Of a stretch of 64,000 nucleotides of DNA, positions 1 to 9,140 are shown piece after piece. The stretch covers positions 1 to 64,000 of the forward strand of contig JAGXSU010000107.1 in NCBI GenBank assembly GCA_018333785.1, read 5' to 3'. The notes below the pieces were generated by a model that had not been told where the DNA came from, did not search any database, and saw nothing but the letters and a program-made list of their open reading frames with translations. Position numbers and translations under genes: made by a program. The first letter of the stretch is position 1; every line of letters begins with the position of its first letter. This DNA is from Methylomicrobium sp. Lineage in GTDB: Bacteria > Pseudomonadota > Gammaproteobacteria > Methylococcales > Methylomonadaceae.

Positions 1-85
1 CAAGGATGTGAAAGTCCAGCGCCATCCATGGCTTCTGGACCCCGGCAATCCCTGCCGGGGCGATGCCACTATTAACGCGAACATA
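1..85 (+). repeat. Dispersed GC-rich palindromic repeat, right part
   Basis: This stretch matches 30018-30101 in the same orientation. Shared parts include a start like caaggatgtg, the 18-mer gccatccatggcttctgg (21-38) and the palindromic core ccggcaatccctgccgg (42-58), followed by a weaker match around cattaa/caaaca. The other copy has a second, inverted core on its left side; here that half would lie before the window start. It looks like a REP/MITE-type intergenic repeat and has no coding potential. Confidence 0.75.
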
Positions 86-178
86 GCCAAAAAAAGATGC
101 CCTTTAGCATTCAAACTGCCGGAAAACACTGTTATCCCCAATCCATGACATGAAGACTTACCAGGCTGAGACTTATCA

Positions 179-1933
179 ATGAATAATCAACCGGACGCTA
201 TCTCTGATACGTTGCTGCAATTTTGTCAGGGGCAACTGAACCTGGATCAAGTGGAGGCTTTTTTACAGCAAACACTCATACAGACGCCTGAAAAAAGTGA
301 AAAAATCCGGCATGTCTTACGCAGCAATCTCGAACAAAAACAGTTGAGTCCTGAGCACTATCTACGCTTACTTTCTTCATTAGACAGGTTAAGCCACTCT
401 GTGAACCAGACTGACAATGATGAAACGCGGTTCAATCCCGTGACGCAAACACAGGAAGATGATGAGACGCGGGTGAGTTCATTGACTCATGAGTCACCTG
501 CTTTATCCAGCGAAGAAGAAGCAACCGTTGTAATCAAACCGGCAGGACGAACGGCACCGCCAAAAACTGTGACGTCAGGTTCGCAAACCGGCTCAAACGC
601 AGCCACACTGTCATTTACTCAAACTGACTCATCATTTGAATCGCCTTCAAACGACGGTCCGCTAGGCATCGGCTCGACGCTCAAGGAGCGTTTCGTATTG
701 CAGGATGTTCTGGGCAGCGGCGGCATGGGCGTGGTCTACAAGGCACTGGACCTTCGCAAGCAAGAAGCAAGAGACAAATCACCTTACGTGGCTTTGAAAA
801 TCCTTAACGAAGACATTAAAAACAATGCAACCGCCTATATCGCTTTACAAAGAGAGACCCAAAAAGCCCAAACCCTGGCGCACCCTAACATTATTACGGT
901 TTACGATTTCGACCGGGATAAAAGCCACGTCTTCATGTCCATGGAGATTCTGGATGGACAATCGTTAGGCCGATATATTTTAGAAAAGGCCCCCAATGGC
1001 CTGCCTTTGAAAAAAGCCTGGTACATCATTAAAGGGTTATGCCTGGCGCTGGCTTATGCCCACAAGCACGGGATAGTCCATTCCGATTTCAAACCCGGTA
1101 ACGTCTGCATTTTAGAGAACGGGGAAGTTAAAGTCCTTGATTTCGGCATAGCCTGTGCTGTAAGCCGGCATGATGCCGAGCAGGATCAAACGGTATTTGA
1201 CGCCCGCCGTGATTTGGGCGCCCTCACACCTGCCTATGCAAGCCTTGAAATGTTTTACGAAAATGATCCGGACCCCAGCGATGATGTTTACGCTTTAGCC
1301 TGTGTAACTTACGAAATTTTGACTGGAAAGCATCCCTACGGAAAGCTTTCAGCCCCAAAAGCTATGGAACTCAATCTGCAACCTAAAATGGTCAGTGGAT
1401 TAAGCCGAAAACAATGGAAAACGCTAGCCAAAGGACTTGCCTTTAAACGGCAAGACAGAATCCAATCCGTTCAGCAATTCATGAACGGATTGCAGGCCAA
1501 ATCAGCACTGCCCATTATCCTGGGCAGCCTGGCTGTCATTACTCTTATTGTCGGAATTACCGGTTACATTAAACTCGCTCAGGAGATAGATCCGTTACAA
1601 GACAAAATCATTCAACTTAGCCCTGAGCAACAGTTAAAAATCAAAGATTTATTGGATTTGGCAGAAATACATTTTGATGTGGGTTATTTGACGGCGCCTA
1701 CCGGAAGCAATGCCCTCTGGTCTTATCGCCAGGTGCTTGAGATCGACCCGTATAATAAGGAAGCAAAACAGGGTCTGAAAAAAATTGCCGACATTCTGAG
1801 CGAACAGGCAGAACAACTTTATGCTGAAGGCAAACATGATGAAAGCCTGACCAAGATTGAAGAGGGCTTGGAGGCCATCCCTAAACACCAGACCTTATTG
1901 GATCTCAAAGCTAAAATTTTACGCCAGCCCTGA
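179..1933 (+). CDS. Membrane-anchored Ser/Thr protein kinase with C-terminal TPR-like region
   Basis: Eukaryotic-type (Hanks) protein kinase, 584 residues. The first 165 residues are a Thr/Ser/Glu-rich cytoplasmic region without a known fold. It holds two repeated acidic DETR motifs (NDETRF, DDETRV) and a related EEATVV. The kinase domain spans about 170-435: glycine loop LGSGGMGVVYK from 178, ATP lysine K207 in VALKIL, catalytic loop HSDFKPGN (H301, D303, K305; R of the usual HRD is S) and DFG at 321-323. A hydrophobic segment near 444-464 should cross the membrane, followed by a C-terminal part with two TPR-like helical pairs. The HRD-to-HSD change is typical of kinases without Arg-dependent activation-loop control, so it is probably active. 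Substrates are unknown. No strong ribosome binding site precedes the ATG. The next gene, argA, is 209 bases away and seems independent. Confidence 0.85.
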   Translation: MNNQPDAISDTLLQFCQGQLNLDQVEAFLQQTLIQTPEKSEKIRHVLRSNLEQKQLSPEHYLRLLSSLDRLSHSVNQTDNDETRFNPVTQTQEDDETRVSSLTHESPALSSEEEATVVIKPAGRTAPPKTVTSGSQTGSNAATLSFTQTDSSFESPSNDGPLGIGSTLKERFVLQDVLGSGGMGVVYKALDLRKQEARDKSPYVALKILNEDIKNNATAYIALQRETQKAQTLAHPNIITVYDFDRDKSHVFMSMEILDGQSLGRYILEKAPNGLPLKKAWYIIKGLCLALAYAHKHGIVHSDFKPGNVCILENGEVKVLDFGIACAVSRHDAEQDQTVFDARRDLGALTPAYASLEMFYENDPDPSDDVYALACVTYEILTGKHPYGKLSAPKAMELNLQPKMVSGLSRKQWKTLAKGLAFKRQDRIQSVQQFMNGLQAKSALPIILGSLAVITLIVGITGYIKLAQEIDPLQDKIIQLSPEQQLKIKDLLDLAEIHFDVGYLTAPTGSNALWSYRQVLEIDPYNKEAKQGLKKIADILSEQAEQLYAEGKHDESLTKIEEGLEAIPKHQTLLDLKAKILRQP

Positions 1934-2044
1934 CATTCGATTGCTCCAATTACAGAACAAAATGCGGCATCTATCGTGGAACAAGCATTGAGTGGCCGAC
2001 TCTTCAAGGCGCCTGCAGCCTACCACCTGCCCGGTATATTCAAG

Positions 2045-2067
2045 TAAAATGAGTTAACCTCATTTTA
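2045..2067. terminator. AT-rich hairpin between kinase gene and argA
   Basis: A perfect 9-bp stem taaaatgag / ctcatttta closes a 5-base loop (ttaac). It lies downstream of the kinase stop and 75 bases before argA. It could be a weak terminator or an operator; the stem is AT-rich and has no clean U-run, so the role is uncertain. Confidence 0.35.
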
Positions 2068-2142
2068 TTAACAAGGCTTAACCCACGATTTTTATCCGGC
2101 CCTTGTCGACTCATCAACTCAGTTTGTCTTTAAATCATCTCA

Positions 2143-3459
2143 ATGGAACAACAAAGCACATTCGTCAATTGGTTCAGGAATTCCTCTCCTTACATCCACG
2201 CCCACCGGAACCGTACCTTTGTCATTTTTTTTAGCGGAGTGGCAGTCACTGAACCGAATTTCGATAATTTGATTCATGACTTTGCCTTATTGAAAAGCTT
2301 GGGTGTCAGGCTGGTTCTGGTCCACGGTATTCGCTCCCAAATCGATGAACGCTTGCTGCAGCAAGGTGATACGCCCAGATTTCACCATCATCTTCGCATT
2401 ACCGACCAATCGACACTGCAATATGTTAAGCAGGCGGCCGGATTGGTCCGGGTAGAAATTGAAGCCTTGTTATCGATGGGTTTGGCTAATTCACCCATGG
2501 CCGGCGCAAAAATCAGGGTCGCCTCGGGCAATTTTGTCACCGCAAAACCGCTTGGTGTGCTGGATGGAATTGACTATTGCTATACCGGTAAAGTCCGGCG
2601 AATTGACAGCCAGGGGATACATCAACAACTTGACCAGAATAATGTCGTGCTGATTTCACCGATTGGTTATTCTCCGAGCGGGGAGGTTTTTAATCTTTCG
2701 GCGGAGGAAGTTGCGACCGAAGTCGCCATCGCCTTGCAGGCTGAAAAACTGATTTTGATGACTGAACAAAACTGTATAAATCCTGATAACCAGAAACCGG
2801 TCCAGCAACTGACTACCGGACAAGCCAATGAATTACTGGAAAACAATCCACACCTGCCGGAAGCCATCGCCCGCTCTTTAAGCGCAGCCATTCAAAGCTG
2901 TCAAAACGGCGTAACACGCGCCCACCTGGTAAACCGGCAAGTTGATGGTGCTTTGTTACTGGAATTATTCACGCGTGACGGCATCGGGACATTGGTCAGT
3001 CACGCCGCATTTGAGACGATTCGCACCGCCGAACTGGACGATATTGGCGGCATCATGGAATTGATAAAGCCTTTGGAGCAACAAGGTTTATTGGTTAAAC
3101 GCTCTCGTGAAAAACTGGAAATGGAAATTTCCGACTATATTATTATTGAACGAGATGGTTTGATTATTGGTTGCACCGCGCTTCATGCTCTGACTGATTC
3201 AGGCAATGGTGTAATAGCTTGTCTGGCAATTCATCCGGATTATCAGCGCGCATCCAGAGCCAGTCACCTGTTGGATTACATTTATGATAAAGCAAAACAG
3301 TCTGATATTTCGAAACTTTATGTACTCTCGACTCAAACCGTTCACTGGTTTATTGAAAGAGGGTTCAAGCCTGTATCCATTGAACTTCTGCCCGAACCTT
3401 TGAAATCATCTTATAACCCGCAGAGAAATTCGAAAGTCTTATGCAAAACCATTAGCTAA
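2143..3459 (+). CDS. argA: Amino-acid N-acetyltransferase (N-acetylglutamate synthase)
   Basis: Makes N-acetylglutamate from glutamate and acetyl-CoA, the first step of arginine synthesis, in the cytoplasm. The 438-residue protein has the two-part layout of E. coli ArgA (443 residues): an amino acid kinase-like domain, which in this family binds arginine for feedback inhibition (about 1-285, with the VHGIRSQID stretch), and a GNAT acetyltransferase domain (about 290-435) with the acetyl-CoA loop HPDYQRASRASHLL at 364-377. The stop codon overlaps the start of cpdA by one base (TAATG), so the two genes are probably cotranscribed and translationally coupled, although their functions are unrelated. 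Confidence 0.95.
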   Translation: MEQQSTFVNWFRNSSPYIHAHRNRTFVIFFSGVAVTEPNFDNLIHDFALLKSLGVRLVLVHGIRSQIDERLLQQGDTPRFHHHLRITDQSTLQYVKQAAGLVRVEIEALLSMGLANSPMAGAKIRVASGNFVTAKPLGVLDGIDYCYTGKVRRIDSQGIHQQLDQNNVVLISPIGYSPSGEVFNLSAEEVATEVAIALQAEKLILMTEQNCINPDNQKPVQQLTTGQANELLENNPHLPEAIARSLSAAIQSCQNGVTRAHLVNRQVDGALLLELFTRDGIGTLVSHAAFETIRTAELDDIGGIMELIKPLEQQGLLVKRSREKLEMEISDYIIIERDGLIIGCTALHALTDSGNGVIACLAIHPDYQRASRASHLLDYIYDKAKQSDISKLYVLSTQTVHWFIERGFKPVSIELLPEPLKSSYNPQRNSKVLCKTIS

Positions 3460-4265
3460 TGCCTATGCCTTATTCAAAGACGGTGTCTATCCTTCAAATT
3501 ACCGACCTTCATATATTGCCTGACCCAGGGGAGAAAATGCTGGGCATAGACACCGAATATTATTTCAAGGCTGTTCTTGATCAGGCATTTGCCGCAGGCA
3601 ACACCTTTGATCTTGTTCTGGTATCGGGCGACCTAGCTCAAGACCCGTGTGCGGCGAGTTATAAGCGGATATTAAAAACACTGGAAAAATACCCGGTCAA
3701 TTCGGTGTGTTTGCCCGGCAATCATGACGACTACCCGCTGATGCTCAGTTTGTTTAACAGTCAAAAAATCAGCTGTAACAAACAAACCTTGTTTGATGAC
3801 TGGCAGTTAATCTGCCTTAACAGCCAGATACCCGGCCGACCCGGCGGCAATATCGGCAATGAAGAACTGTTATTTTTACAGAAATGTCTGACTGAACAGC
3901 CGGATTATTTTGCGTTAATCGCAGTCCATCATCATGTCCTGCCGACGCAAAGCCAATGGATGGATACCATGCTGATTGAGAATCAGCAGGAAGTGTTGAA
4001 TATTCTGCGCAATTATCCGCAAGTAAAAGCCGTCACGACCGGCCATATCCATCAAGTGATGGACCGCGATTATCAGTCCATTCGTGTTCTAGGCTCACCA
4101 GCGACCTGTTTTCAATTCAAACCGCTGTGCAGTGATTTTACGCTGGATTTGGAGATGCCCGGTTACCGTATCATTAATTTATTGCCTGACGGATCAATCG
4201 AAACCAGCGTCTACCGCCTTCCGGGCTTGCTAAAGGAGCTAAGTTTGGACTCGTTTGGCTATTGA
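3459..4265 (+). CDS. cpdA: 3',5'-cyclic-AMP phosphodiesterase, metallophosphoesterase family
   Basis: Calcineurin-like phosphoesterase of 268 residues, close to the usual CpdA length. The five metal-binding blocks are visible in order: TDLHIL, SGDLAQD, GNHDD, HHH and TGHIHQ. The family hydrolyses cAMP to AMP using Fe/Mn. The start ATG shares its first base with the argA stop; a second in-frame ATG lies two codons later. The last 27 bases overlap convergently with rppH. A protein with a cyclic-nucleotide-binding domain is encoded at 31987-32475, but nothing links the two directly. Confidence 0.88.
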   Translation: MPMPYSKTVSILQITDLHILPDPGEKMLGIDTEYYFKAVLDQAFAAGNTFDLVLVSGDLAQDPCAASYKRILKTLEKYPVNSVCLPGNHDDYPLMLSLFNSQKISCNKQTLFDDWQLICLNSQIPGRPGGNIGNEELLFLQKCLTEQPDYFALIAVHHHVLPTQSQWMDTMLIENQQEVLNILRNYPQVKAVTTGHIHQVMDRDYQSIRVLGSPATCFQFKPLCSDFTLDLEMPGYRIINLLPDGSIETSVYRLPGLLKELSLDSFGY

Positions 4266-4802
4266 CCTGGTTTTTTTCAGATTCTTATTTTCTTTAGCCA
4301 GATAACCATCTGCTTTTACCGGAACAGAATCAGCCACCAGCAGTGCACCCAATTCCGCCATCGCCTTTCGGTAGACTTTGCGTTTAAAGTACACCACATC
4401 ATTCAGGGGTTCCCAATAATCCACCCAGCGCCAGCCATCAAATTCAGGTTTGGACGTTCGATCAAAACGCACATTCGATTCAGGTGTAACCAAACGCAAA
4501 ATAAACCAGATTTGTTTTTGTCCTATGCAAAGCGGTATCGACTGTTTTCGGATATATCTTTCAGGCAATTGATAACGCAACCAATATCGAGTACGTCCCA
4601 GCAATTGCACATGCTCGGCCCGCAAGCCGGTCTCCTCCCACAGTTCCCGATACATCGCAGCTTCAGGGTCTTCGTCATCATTAATGCCCCCCTGTGGAAA
4701 CTGCCAGGAATTGGCACCGGAACGTTTAGCCCAAAACACGCGACCCTCGTCATTGCAAAGGATTATTCCGACATTAGGCCGGTATCCTTTTGAGTCAATC
4801 AT
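4239..4802 (-). CDS. rppH: RNA pyrophosphohydrolase (Nudix)
   Basis: Removes pyrophosphate from 5'-triphosphorylated mRNA and so starts decay by RNase E. The 187-residue protein begins [14 protein letters not shown], as in RppH of other gammaproteobacteria, and contains the Nudix box [20 protein letters not shown] (consensus GX5EX7REUXEE). It is a little longer than E. coli RppH (176) because of a Lys-rich tail. Its 3' end overlaps that of cpdA on the opposite strand by 27 bases. Confidence 0.93.
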   Translation of the reverse strand: MIDSKGYRPNVGIILCNDEGRVFWAKRSGANSWQFPQGGINDDEDPEAAMYRELWEETGLRAEHVQLLGRTRYWLRYQLPERYIRKQSIPLCIGQKQIWFILRLVTPESNVRFDRTSKPEFDGWRWVDYWEPLNDVVYFKRKVYRKAMAELGALLVADSVPVKADGYLAKENKNLKKTRSIAKRVQT

Positions 4803-5093
4803 GTTAAAACCTTTAAATTATCTGACCGTCACCGACTGCTTCGCATTAGGCGATCAGTTCGCTGGAACCGCGAGAATTATTAATCCGTGAAAGCGCCGGC
4901 TCATTACAGGCTTTAAAATCGCTTGTGCTGCACAGATTCTCAATCAGTTCTTACTTTATGAGTTCAGCGTAAACCCGCTAAGGTGATAAACTCGTCGTAA
5001 CGTTCAGTGAATAAAATTAATGAAGCTATTGTTCCACAAATCAGTTGGGGAGGCTATAGCCTATTTTTAAAGCCAATTTAATCGGGTATTTTA

Positions 5094-5780
5094 ATGAGTC
5101 TAGCCATATTTGATTTAGATAATACACTCATCGCGGACGACAGCGATTATCTCTGGGGACAGTTTCTGGTCGACCAGGGCATAGTCGACAAAAACGCTTA
5201 TGAAGCGGCAAATGCCAAATTTTACGAAGACTACAAACAAGGGAATCTGGATATCAGAGAATTTCTGGCATTTTCTTTACGTCCGCTTGCAGACAATGAA
5301 CCGCAAAAATTGTATCAATGGCGAGAACAATTTGTTCAGGAAAAAATCTTTCCAATCTTGCTGAAACCCGCTCAGGAACTGATAAACAAACATAAAGTGA
5401 AAGGCGACACCTTAATGGTTATTACAGCGACGAACCGGTTTGTCACTGAACCGATCGTGAAACTTTACGGCATCGATATTTTGATAGCGACCACGCCTGA
5501 GTTTTCGGATGGAAAATATACCGGAGGCTTTAATGGCGTCCCTTGTTTTCAGGATGGCAAAGTCACATTATTGACCGAATGGCTGTCATCGCATTCCGAA
5601 ACACTCGATGACAGCTGGTTTTACAGCGACTCCCACAATGATTTACCGCTGTTGAATCGAGTCACACACCCGGTTGCCGTTGATCCGGATGAAAAACTGC
5701 AACTGATTGCAGAGCAGCAGGAATGGCCGATCATCAGCCTTAGAAACGATGTCTGCCCTACGCACCATTTCAAAAAATAA
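5094..5780 (+). CDS. HAD-IB family phosphatase (SerB-like; possible histidinol-phosphatase)
   Basis: HAD hydrolase of subfamily IB, 228 residues. Motif I is FDLDNTLI (nucleophile D7, acid D9), motif II is the Thr of VITATNRF, the Lys lies in DGKVTLL, and motif III is YSDSHNDLPLL. The cap is the helical IB type. From memory, the neighbour of rppH in Pseudomonas (PA0335) is a protein of this type and was shown to act as a histidinol-phosphate phosphatase; the same neighbourhood here makes that role plausible but not proven. The alternative is a phosphoserine phosphatase-like or sugar phosphatase role. Start: ATG preceded by an AT-rich leader without a strong SD. Confidence 0.8.
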   Translation: MSLAIFDLDNTLIADDSDYLWGQFLVDQGIVDKNAYEAANAKFYEDYKQGNLDIREFLAFSLRPLADNEPQKLYQWREQFVQEKIFPILLKPAQELINKHKVKGDTLMVITATNRFVTEPIVKLYGIDILIATTPEFSDGKYTGGFNGVPCFQDGKVTLLTEWLSSHSETLDDSWFYSDSHNDLPLLNRVTHPVAVDPDEKLQLIAEQQEWPIISLRNDVCPTHHFKK

Positions 5781-5807
5781 ACGCGCTGTATTCAACGGCA
5801 AGTAACA

Positions 5808-5864
5808 CCTCGCCCGTTTTGTATTGAGGGCGAGGGCAAAGCATTGTTTGCCTTTTAATTTTTC
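5808..5864 (+). terminator. Tandem hairpins, Rho-independent terminator of the HAD gene
   Basis: Two hairpins in a row: cctcgccc (5808-5815) with gggcgagg (5828-5835), then ggcaaa (5835-5840) with tttgcc (5847-5852), followed directly by ttttaattttt. The second hairpin with its T-rich tail is the likely terminator on the plus strand. The tusA stop lies inside the tail region on the other strand. Confidence 0.75.
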
Positions 5865-6085
5865 TTAATCAGAAAAATTTGTTTATCCCCTTCCCTAACA
5901 AACTCAACAATTTCATGCCCGGTCTGTTCGGTATAGACACCGATATCCAGATGCGCAGCCGGATCGGTAGCGATAATTTTAACCACATGTCCGGCAAGTA
6001 ATTGCTGAAGGGCTTTCTTTAATCTTAACAAGGGTAATGGACACATTAACCCGCTGGCATCAACTTCTAAATCAAATTCAATCAT
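5855..6085 (-). CDS. tusA: TusA/SirA family sulfur carrier
   Basis: Small sulfurtransferase of 76 residues with the family signature LMCPLPLLRLKKAL; the active cysteine is C15, followed by PxP. In E. coli TusA accepts persulfide sulfur from IscS and passes it to the TusBCD complex for 2-thiouridine in tRNA. TusD and TusC are encoded at 46734-47482, so part of the same relay is present. It is divergent from cysG with a short shared promoter region. TusA-like proteins also serve molybdopterin and sulfur metabolism, so the exact role is open. Confidence 0.82.
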   Translation of the reverse strand: MIEFDLEVDASGLMCPLPLLRLKKALQQLLAGHVVKIIATDPAAHLDIGVYTEQTGHEIVEFVREGDKQIFLIKKN

Positions 6086-6168
6086 GGTTCTTGGATATAA
6101 TTTCTATTAACTCCCTAAGTGGTGTTTATAATACCACCGCTACAATAAACAGCGAACTAACCGATCAC

Positions 6169-7563
6169 ATGGACTATTTTCCTTTATTTTTTAAACTGAC
6201 AGGCCAGGCCTGTTTAGTGGTGGGTGCAGGCGAAATTGCCGCTAGAAAAATTGACTTGCTCAGCAAAGCCGGGGCCTGTATTACCGTCATAGCCAAAGAT
6301 ATCCGTTCTTCGATTAAAGAAAGAGAAAGTGACCTTAGCCTGCGAATCATACAAAAAAGCTTTGCCGCAGAGGATGTCGCGGGATTTACCCTGGTCATCT
6401 CGGCCACCGACAACAAAACCACCAATGAAAGTGTTGCCGCCGCTGCGCGTCAGCACAAAATCCCCGTCAATGTCGTTGACAGCCCCGACCTGTGCAGCTT
6501 TATTTTTCCTGCGATTTTAGATCGCTCACCTTTGATAGTCGCAGTTTCATCAGGCGGTGCATCGCCGGTTTTAGCGCGTTTGTTAAGAGCCAAACTGGAA
6601 ACCATCATTCCACCCACTTACGGGCGCCTCGCACACTTGGCAGAAAAATTCAGGCCTCAAGTCAAGCGCTCGATCAAAGAACCTGCACAACGGCGAATTT
6701 TCTGGGAAAAAGTGTTACAAGGCCCGATCGCAGAACTGGTTTTCAAAGGAGATGAACATCAAGCGACTCTTCAACTGGAAAAATGCTTGGCCGAAGAATC
6801 AAATTCAACGGCCCAAGGCGAAGTTTATCTGATAGGGGCAGGTCCGGGCGACCCTGATTTGCTGACTTTTAAAGCATTACGACTGATGCAACAGGCCGAT
6901 GTGATCCTCTATGACCGCCTCGTCGCACCGGCGATTCTGGAACTGGCGCGCAGAGATGCTGAAAAAATCTATGTCGGAAAAAAACGCAGTGACCACAGTC
7001 TGCCGCAAGACGAAATCAATAGTTTACTGGCAACGCTTGCCAAATCAGGCAAGCGTGTAGCCCGTCTTAAAGGCGGCGACCCTTTCATATTCGGCCGGGG
7101 CGGGGAAGAGATTGAAACCCTGATGGAGCAAGGCGTTAACTTTCAGGTTGTGCCCGGCATTACCGCCGCATCGGGCTGCGCTACCTATGCAGGCATCCCT
7201 TTGACACACAGGGATTATGCACAATCATGCACATTTGTTACCGGACATTTAAAAGACGACACTATAAATCTTAATTGGAAGCAGCTCTCTCTGCCAAACC
7301 AGACCCTGGTCATTTACATGGGCTTGATAGGACTGCCCTTTCTGTGCCAGTCATTAATAGATCACGGCGCACCGGATGACTTACCGGCCGCATTGATTCA
7401 ACAGGGAACCACATTGAATCAAAAAGTCTACACCGGCACACTCACGACACTGCCTGCCATCGCCGCCAATGAGGCTATCACACCACCAACCTTGATCATT
7501 ATCGGGAATGTCGTCAAATTGCATACTAAACTTAATTGGTACAGCGCTACTTCAGTGCTGTAA
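6169..7563 (+). CDS. cysG: Siroheme synthase (trifunctional)
   Basis: Converts uroporphyrinogen III to siroheme for sulfite and nitrite reductases. From the ATG at 6169 the protein has 464 residues (E. coli 457) and starts MDYFPLFFKLTGQACLVVGAG. Longer in-frame starts overlap tusA and precede this conserved beginning, so they were not used. Residues 1-200 form the precorrin-2 dehydrogenase/ferrochelatase with NAD loop VVGAGEIAARK; S128 in SSGGASP matches the phosphoserine position of E. coli CysG. Residues 215-460 are the SAM-dependent uroporphyrinogen methyltransferase with YLIGAGPGDPDLLT, GGDPFIFGRG and VPGITAA. The WD40 lipoprotein follows 13 bases downstream. Confidence 0.95.
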   Translation: MDYFPLFFKLTGQACLVVGAGEIAARKIDLLSKAGACITVIAKDIRSSIKERESDLSLRIIQKSFAAEDVAGFTLVISATDNKTTNESVAAAARQHKIPVNVVDSPDLCSFIFPAILDRSPLIVAVSSGGASPVLARLLRAKLETIIPPTYGRLAHLAEKFRPQVKRSIKEPAQRRIFWEKVLQGPIAELVFKGDEHQATLQLEKCLAEESNSTAQGEVYLIGAGPGDPDLLTFKALRLMQQADVILYDRLVAPAILELARRDAEKIYVGKKRSDHSLPQDEINSLLATLAKSGKRVARLKGGDPFIFGRGGEEIETLMEQGVNFQVVPGITAASGCATYAGIPLTHRDYAQSCTFVTGHLKDDTINLNWKQLSLPNQTLVIYMGLIGLPFLCQSLIDHGAPDDLPAALIQQGTTLNQKVYTGTLTTLPAIAANEAITPPTLIIIGNVVKLHTKLNWYSATSVL

Positions 7564-7576
7564 TCCGGGATCAGTC

Positions 7577-8527
7577 ATGCTAAATCGTTTATGTTTTGCC
7601 GCTTTATTTTGTTTATTTCTACTTAACGGCTGTGGTAATTCGTCCAATTCAGAAAAAACCCAGCAGCTAGGCCCCGATAATCTTTTTGCGGCTGATATTT
7701 CCGAGCACTATGCTTTGATCAGCAATATGTCCGGACCTGCGGAGCTGTGGCGATTAAAACCCAAAAGCCTGCTTCATTCATGGAAACACCTGGATGGAAC
7801 CAATGGCATTATCAAAACGGCTATTTCAGGTAATGAAGAATTTGCAATCACCGCAGAGCGTGATTCTTTGGTCTGGTGGCGGATCAGTGATGGAAAGCTT
7901 TTAAAAGTATGGAGTTTCCCCGAGATCAGCGCGGTCAGCTTATCCGGCGATGGACATTTTGCGCTCATTGGGTTGCCCGATAAAGCCATCTATTTTTCAC
8001 TCAAAAAAGGCATCACACTTTACGCTTTCAGGCATGAAGGCTCGGTTTTGGCGACCGATATTTCAAAAAGCGGACAATATGCGTTAACTGGTTCCACCGA
8101 TAAAACCGCTAAATTATGGGATTTGGCCACCGGTGAATTAAAGTACACCTGGACTCATTATAATCAGTTGTCCTCCGTTGCGATAAGTCCGGATGACAGC
8201 TATGCCTTTACCAACGCAGCACTTGGACAGACGCTGTTATGGAAGCTCAGTAACGGCAAAATCTACAAATCCCTGAAACCTGACAGGCAAACGGTTGCGA
8301 CAGCAAAATTCTCCGGCAATGGGCGACAGCTGATCACCGGCTTGACCTCAGGACGCATTGATCTTTGGAATATCAAGACAGGACAACGGATAAAATTCTG
8401 GCGCGCTAAAAAGGATGAAAAGAGACGGCCAACTGTTGCCTCGGTGCTGGGACTTGCGTTTATCGAAAACCATAAAAAAATTTACAGCATCGCCTCAAAT
8501 GGTTATCTGCAACGCTGGAAAAATTAA
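7577..8527 (+). CDS. WD40-repeat outer-membrane-type lipoprotein of unknown function
   Basis: From ATG 7577 the 316-residue protein starts MLNRLCFAALFCLFLLNGC, a lipoprotein signal peptide with lipobox LNG-C. The rest is a beta-propeller of WD-like repeats: units such as ITAERDSLVWWRISDGKLL, ALTGSTDKTAKLWDLATGEL and LITGLTSGRIDLWNIKTGQ are evident. A longer start at 7508 would overlap cysG and spoil the signal peptide. It is likely an envelope lipoprotein for protein-protein contacts; no enzyme motif is seen. Only 13 bases separate it from cysG, so it is probably in the same transcript, but no functional link is known. Confidence 0.8.
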   Translation: MLNRLCFAALFCLFLLNGCGNSSNSEKTQQLGPDNLFAADISEHYALISNMSGPAELWRLKPKSLLHSWKHLDGTNGIIKTAISGNEEFAITAERDSLVWWRISDGKLLKVWSFPEISAVSLSGDGHFALIGLPDKAIYFSLKKGITLYAFRHEGSVLATDISKSGQYALTGSTDKTAKLWDLATGELKYTWTHYNQLSSVAISPDDSYAFTNAALGQTLLWKLSNGKIYKSLKPDRQTVATAKFSGNGRQLITGLTSGRIDLWNIKTGQRIKFWRAKKDEKRRPTVASVLGLAFIENHKKIYSIASNGYLQRWKN

Positions 8528-8703
8528 CTGAAAATTCAGTAATTGTTCAGACACTTTAACGATAATCTTTACGACAAACAGTAAAATCAATTGAATTTTT
8601 CGGTTAAATCCCCTATTCTTTTCGGGTTTAACTTTTTTATTGAGCGCAGTCATTTAATTACAACTAAAGAGTGCGTTCTTCTTCCATCACAAGAGAGGTC
8701 AAA

Positions 8704-9039
8704 ATGAAAAAATTATTAATCGCGTCTGCTGGAATTGCACTGGTTGCTCTAAGCGCGCAAGCTAACGCTGCTGGTGACGCAGAAATCGGTAAAAAAATCT
8801 ACGACCGCGCTTTCGGACGCGGCTGCGGCACTTGCCACGACATTTCTTCAAACCCGCAACTTCGCGTATTGATCAAAGGCGGCAATTTGGATCGCGCTAA
8901 ATTTGGCACCGTTTTAAAAGAAGGTAAAAACGCCATGCCTAAAGCAGTTGAACAAATCATGAGCTTAGGTCCAGTCAAAAAAGAAGGTTTAACTGAAGAA
9001 CAAGCTATTGATGCTCTTTACGAGTATCTGAGCAAATAA
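8704..9039 (+). CDS. Small periplasmic class I cytochrome c
   Basis: Secreted mono-heme cytochrome c of 111 residues. The signal peptide MKKLLIASAGIALVALSAQANA should be cut before AGD. The heme site is C41-G-T-C44-H45 and the distal Met is probably that of NAMPKA. A good SD (agagagg) stands before ATG 8704; an upstream in-frame ATG at 8671 would add an unlikely Ser-rich stretch before the signal. A strong terminator follows at 9073-9108, so the gene is a single unit and probably well expressed. In methanotrophs such proteins carry electrons, but the partner is not evident here. Confidence 0.88.
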   Translation: MKKLLIASAGIALVALSAQANAAGDAEIGKKIYDRAFGRGCGTCHDISSNPQLRVLIKGGNLDRAKFGTVLKEGKNAMPKAVEQIMSLGPVKKEGLTEEQAIDALYEYLSK

Positions 9040-9072
9040 GTTAAGATCACTACCTGATTTTGACTTAAAGAT

Positions 9073-9108
9073 AAAAGCCCCGCTCGATCCAATCGACGGG
9101 GCTTTTTT
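9073..9108. terminator. Rho-independent terminator after the cytochrome c gene
   Basis: Stem gccccg / cggggc extended by tcgat / atcga, flanked by aaaa on the left and tttttt on the right. The symmetrical A and T runs suggest it works in both directions, for the cytochrome gene and for the efp-epmA unit. Confidence 0.9.
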
Positions 9109-9140
9109 GTTGGGACAGACTTCAGATCATCAATCCGTGC

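Noticed and set aside
6037-6168. Longer cysG start
   Set aside because: The extra 44 residues overlap tusA and precede the conserved MDYFPLFFKL start; S128 numbering fits the shorter form.
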